A stretch of DNA of 64,000 bases from contig RPFO01000448.1 of assembly GCA_009746045.1 (NCBI GenBank), positions 3,429,049-3,493,048 on the forward strand, in the 5' to 3' direction. This document shows, one piece after another, positions 63,401 through 64,000 of this stretch. The notes beneath the pieces were generated by a model. It searched no databases. It saw only the letters and a list, made by a program, of their open reading frames with translations, and was not told the origin of the DNA. The position numbers were made by a program, and so were the translations under genes. This stretch comes from Mesostigma viride. Lineage: Eukaryota; Streptophyta; Mesostigmatophyceae; Mesostigmatales; Mesostigmataceae. Numbering within the stretch: the first letter of the stretch is position 1; each line of letters starts with the position of its first letter.

Positions 63401-64000
63401 CTATGAGGAAGAACCGTAGTAGAAGGTGAAGGAGAAGTCAACCTCAGAGAAGTCGACCTCGGTTCCATCCAGTATGGTCGTCCTGTTTACCCCCCTTATC
63501 ACCCCTGCCAGCCCCTCCCTTGCTTGCCTCAGACGTTCGCATCTATCCTTATGCCTACTCCAGTCAGCACGCTGGCACTCCTCACTGCAATATCTGGCAT
63601 CCCTACATCCTCTACACCACTTCTGAGGGCCTGTGTCGCACCCACACCCCTCCTTGGAGCAATTTCGCATACCACGCATGGGAGCCCCATCCCTCACGAT
63701 CGGGTCAGAGAGCAAGAAAAAGTTCATGTTGAGGGGTACTTCTGCCCCTACACACGCATCAGCCCTCACGCGCAGGGAAGACGTAACATTCGGGTAAAAT
63801 GCGCGCCCGTAGGTGCACCCAAGCTGAGCCCCTTCCTCTTCCCCCAACTCTATCTTTGGCCCCTTTGTAATGAACGACACCAAAAGGCGGAACTCCCTCG
63901 TTGGGTCTATTGGCGCTCTTAGATCCATCTGTGGTACGAAAAAACCCTCTTGAATACAGAAGTTCATATCAGCTAGCTGGGCGTACATAACCCTCTCCAT
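63401..64000 (-). CDS. MYND-type zinc finger protein (partial, continues past the window)
   Basis: 199 residues are visible: MERVMYAQLADMNFCIQEGF, PTREFRLLVSFITKGPKIEL, then the MYND finger CSKEGCGCD, WCRGCRDARYCSEECQRADW, SRHKDRC, and an acidic end. It is a paralogue of 57348-58138 in the order of its parts. Comparison with that gene indicates that about 60 amino-terminal residues lie beyond 64000, so the first visible Met is unlikely to be the start. Confidence 0.75.
   Translation of the reverse strand: MERVMYAQLADMNFCIQEGFFVPQMDLRAPIDPTREFRLLVSFITKGPKIELGEEEGAQLGCTYGRAFYPNVTSSLRVRADACVGAEVPLNMNFFLLSDPIVRDGAPMRGMRNCSKEGCGCDTGPQKWCRGCRDARYCSEECQRADWSRHKDRCERLRQAREGLAGVIRGVNRTTILDGTEVDFSEVDFSFTFYYGSSS

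Overview
The window reads as nuclear DNA of a green alga, most likely a chlorophyte. The evidence is intron-containing eukaryotic genes (an SPT6 amino-terminal region and an EAF6 homologue, both plant-like), GT-AG introns, LINE and Ty3/gypsy chromovirus retrotransposons, and a decayed chloroplast rpoB copy whose key motif is of the TPEGPNxGLIGSLA type rather than the land-plant type. I do not name a species. The window is very repeat-rich: I count at least ten tandem arrays, from trinucleotide to 208 bp units.

Layout. 0-4.3 kb: 5' exons of SPT6 on the minus strand, with G-rich minisatellites in what is probably an intron. 4.3-9.7 kb: degenerate LINE copies, including a non-autonomous family on the opposite strand. 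9.87-11.55 kb: a (GGGA)n array able to form G-quadruplexes. 12.5-16.2 kb: tri- and pentanucleotide arrays. 17.0-17.8 kb: two exons of EAF6. 19.2-20.2 kb: an intronless SDR oxidoreductase. 20.77-31.55 kb: a complete, apparently very young Ty3/gypsy chromovirus with seemingly identical 571 bp LTRs and a 5 bp target duplication. It carries an extra 5' ORF for an RNase H1-type hybrid-binding domain and two overlapping extra ORFs between pol and the 3' LTR. 31.7-36.7 kb: nested, decayed LINEs and a MITE-like element. 36.9-38.8 kb: G-rich tracts, a foldback element and a small coiled-coil gene.

39-64 kb is the most unusual part. It holds a very large unrecognised multi-exon gene (50.3 to 39.0 kb), a 4.5 kb hexanucleotide array in one of its introns, and then a cluster of small lineage-specific genes (Cys/His zinc-binding, MYND finger, F-box-like, tandem duplicates). 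All of these genes lie on the minus strand. One 10 bp palindrome, AACGGCCGTT, usually within CCAACGGCCGTTGG, recurs more than 60 times in this region. It sits 42-57 bp upstream of six start codons in the cluster, once in each monomer of a 208 bp satellite, and once in each unit of two intronic 46 bp satellites. I see no copy before about 40.8 kb. It resembles two head-to-head MSA/MYB3R sites (core AACGG), so a shared G2/M-type regulatory box that has also been amplified as satellite DNA is a testable idea.

Several otherwise good genes are broken only at G/C homopolymer runs. Assembly error is therefore a live explanation, and pseudogene calls there should be held back until transcript data are seen.
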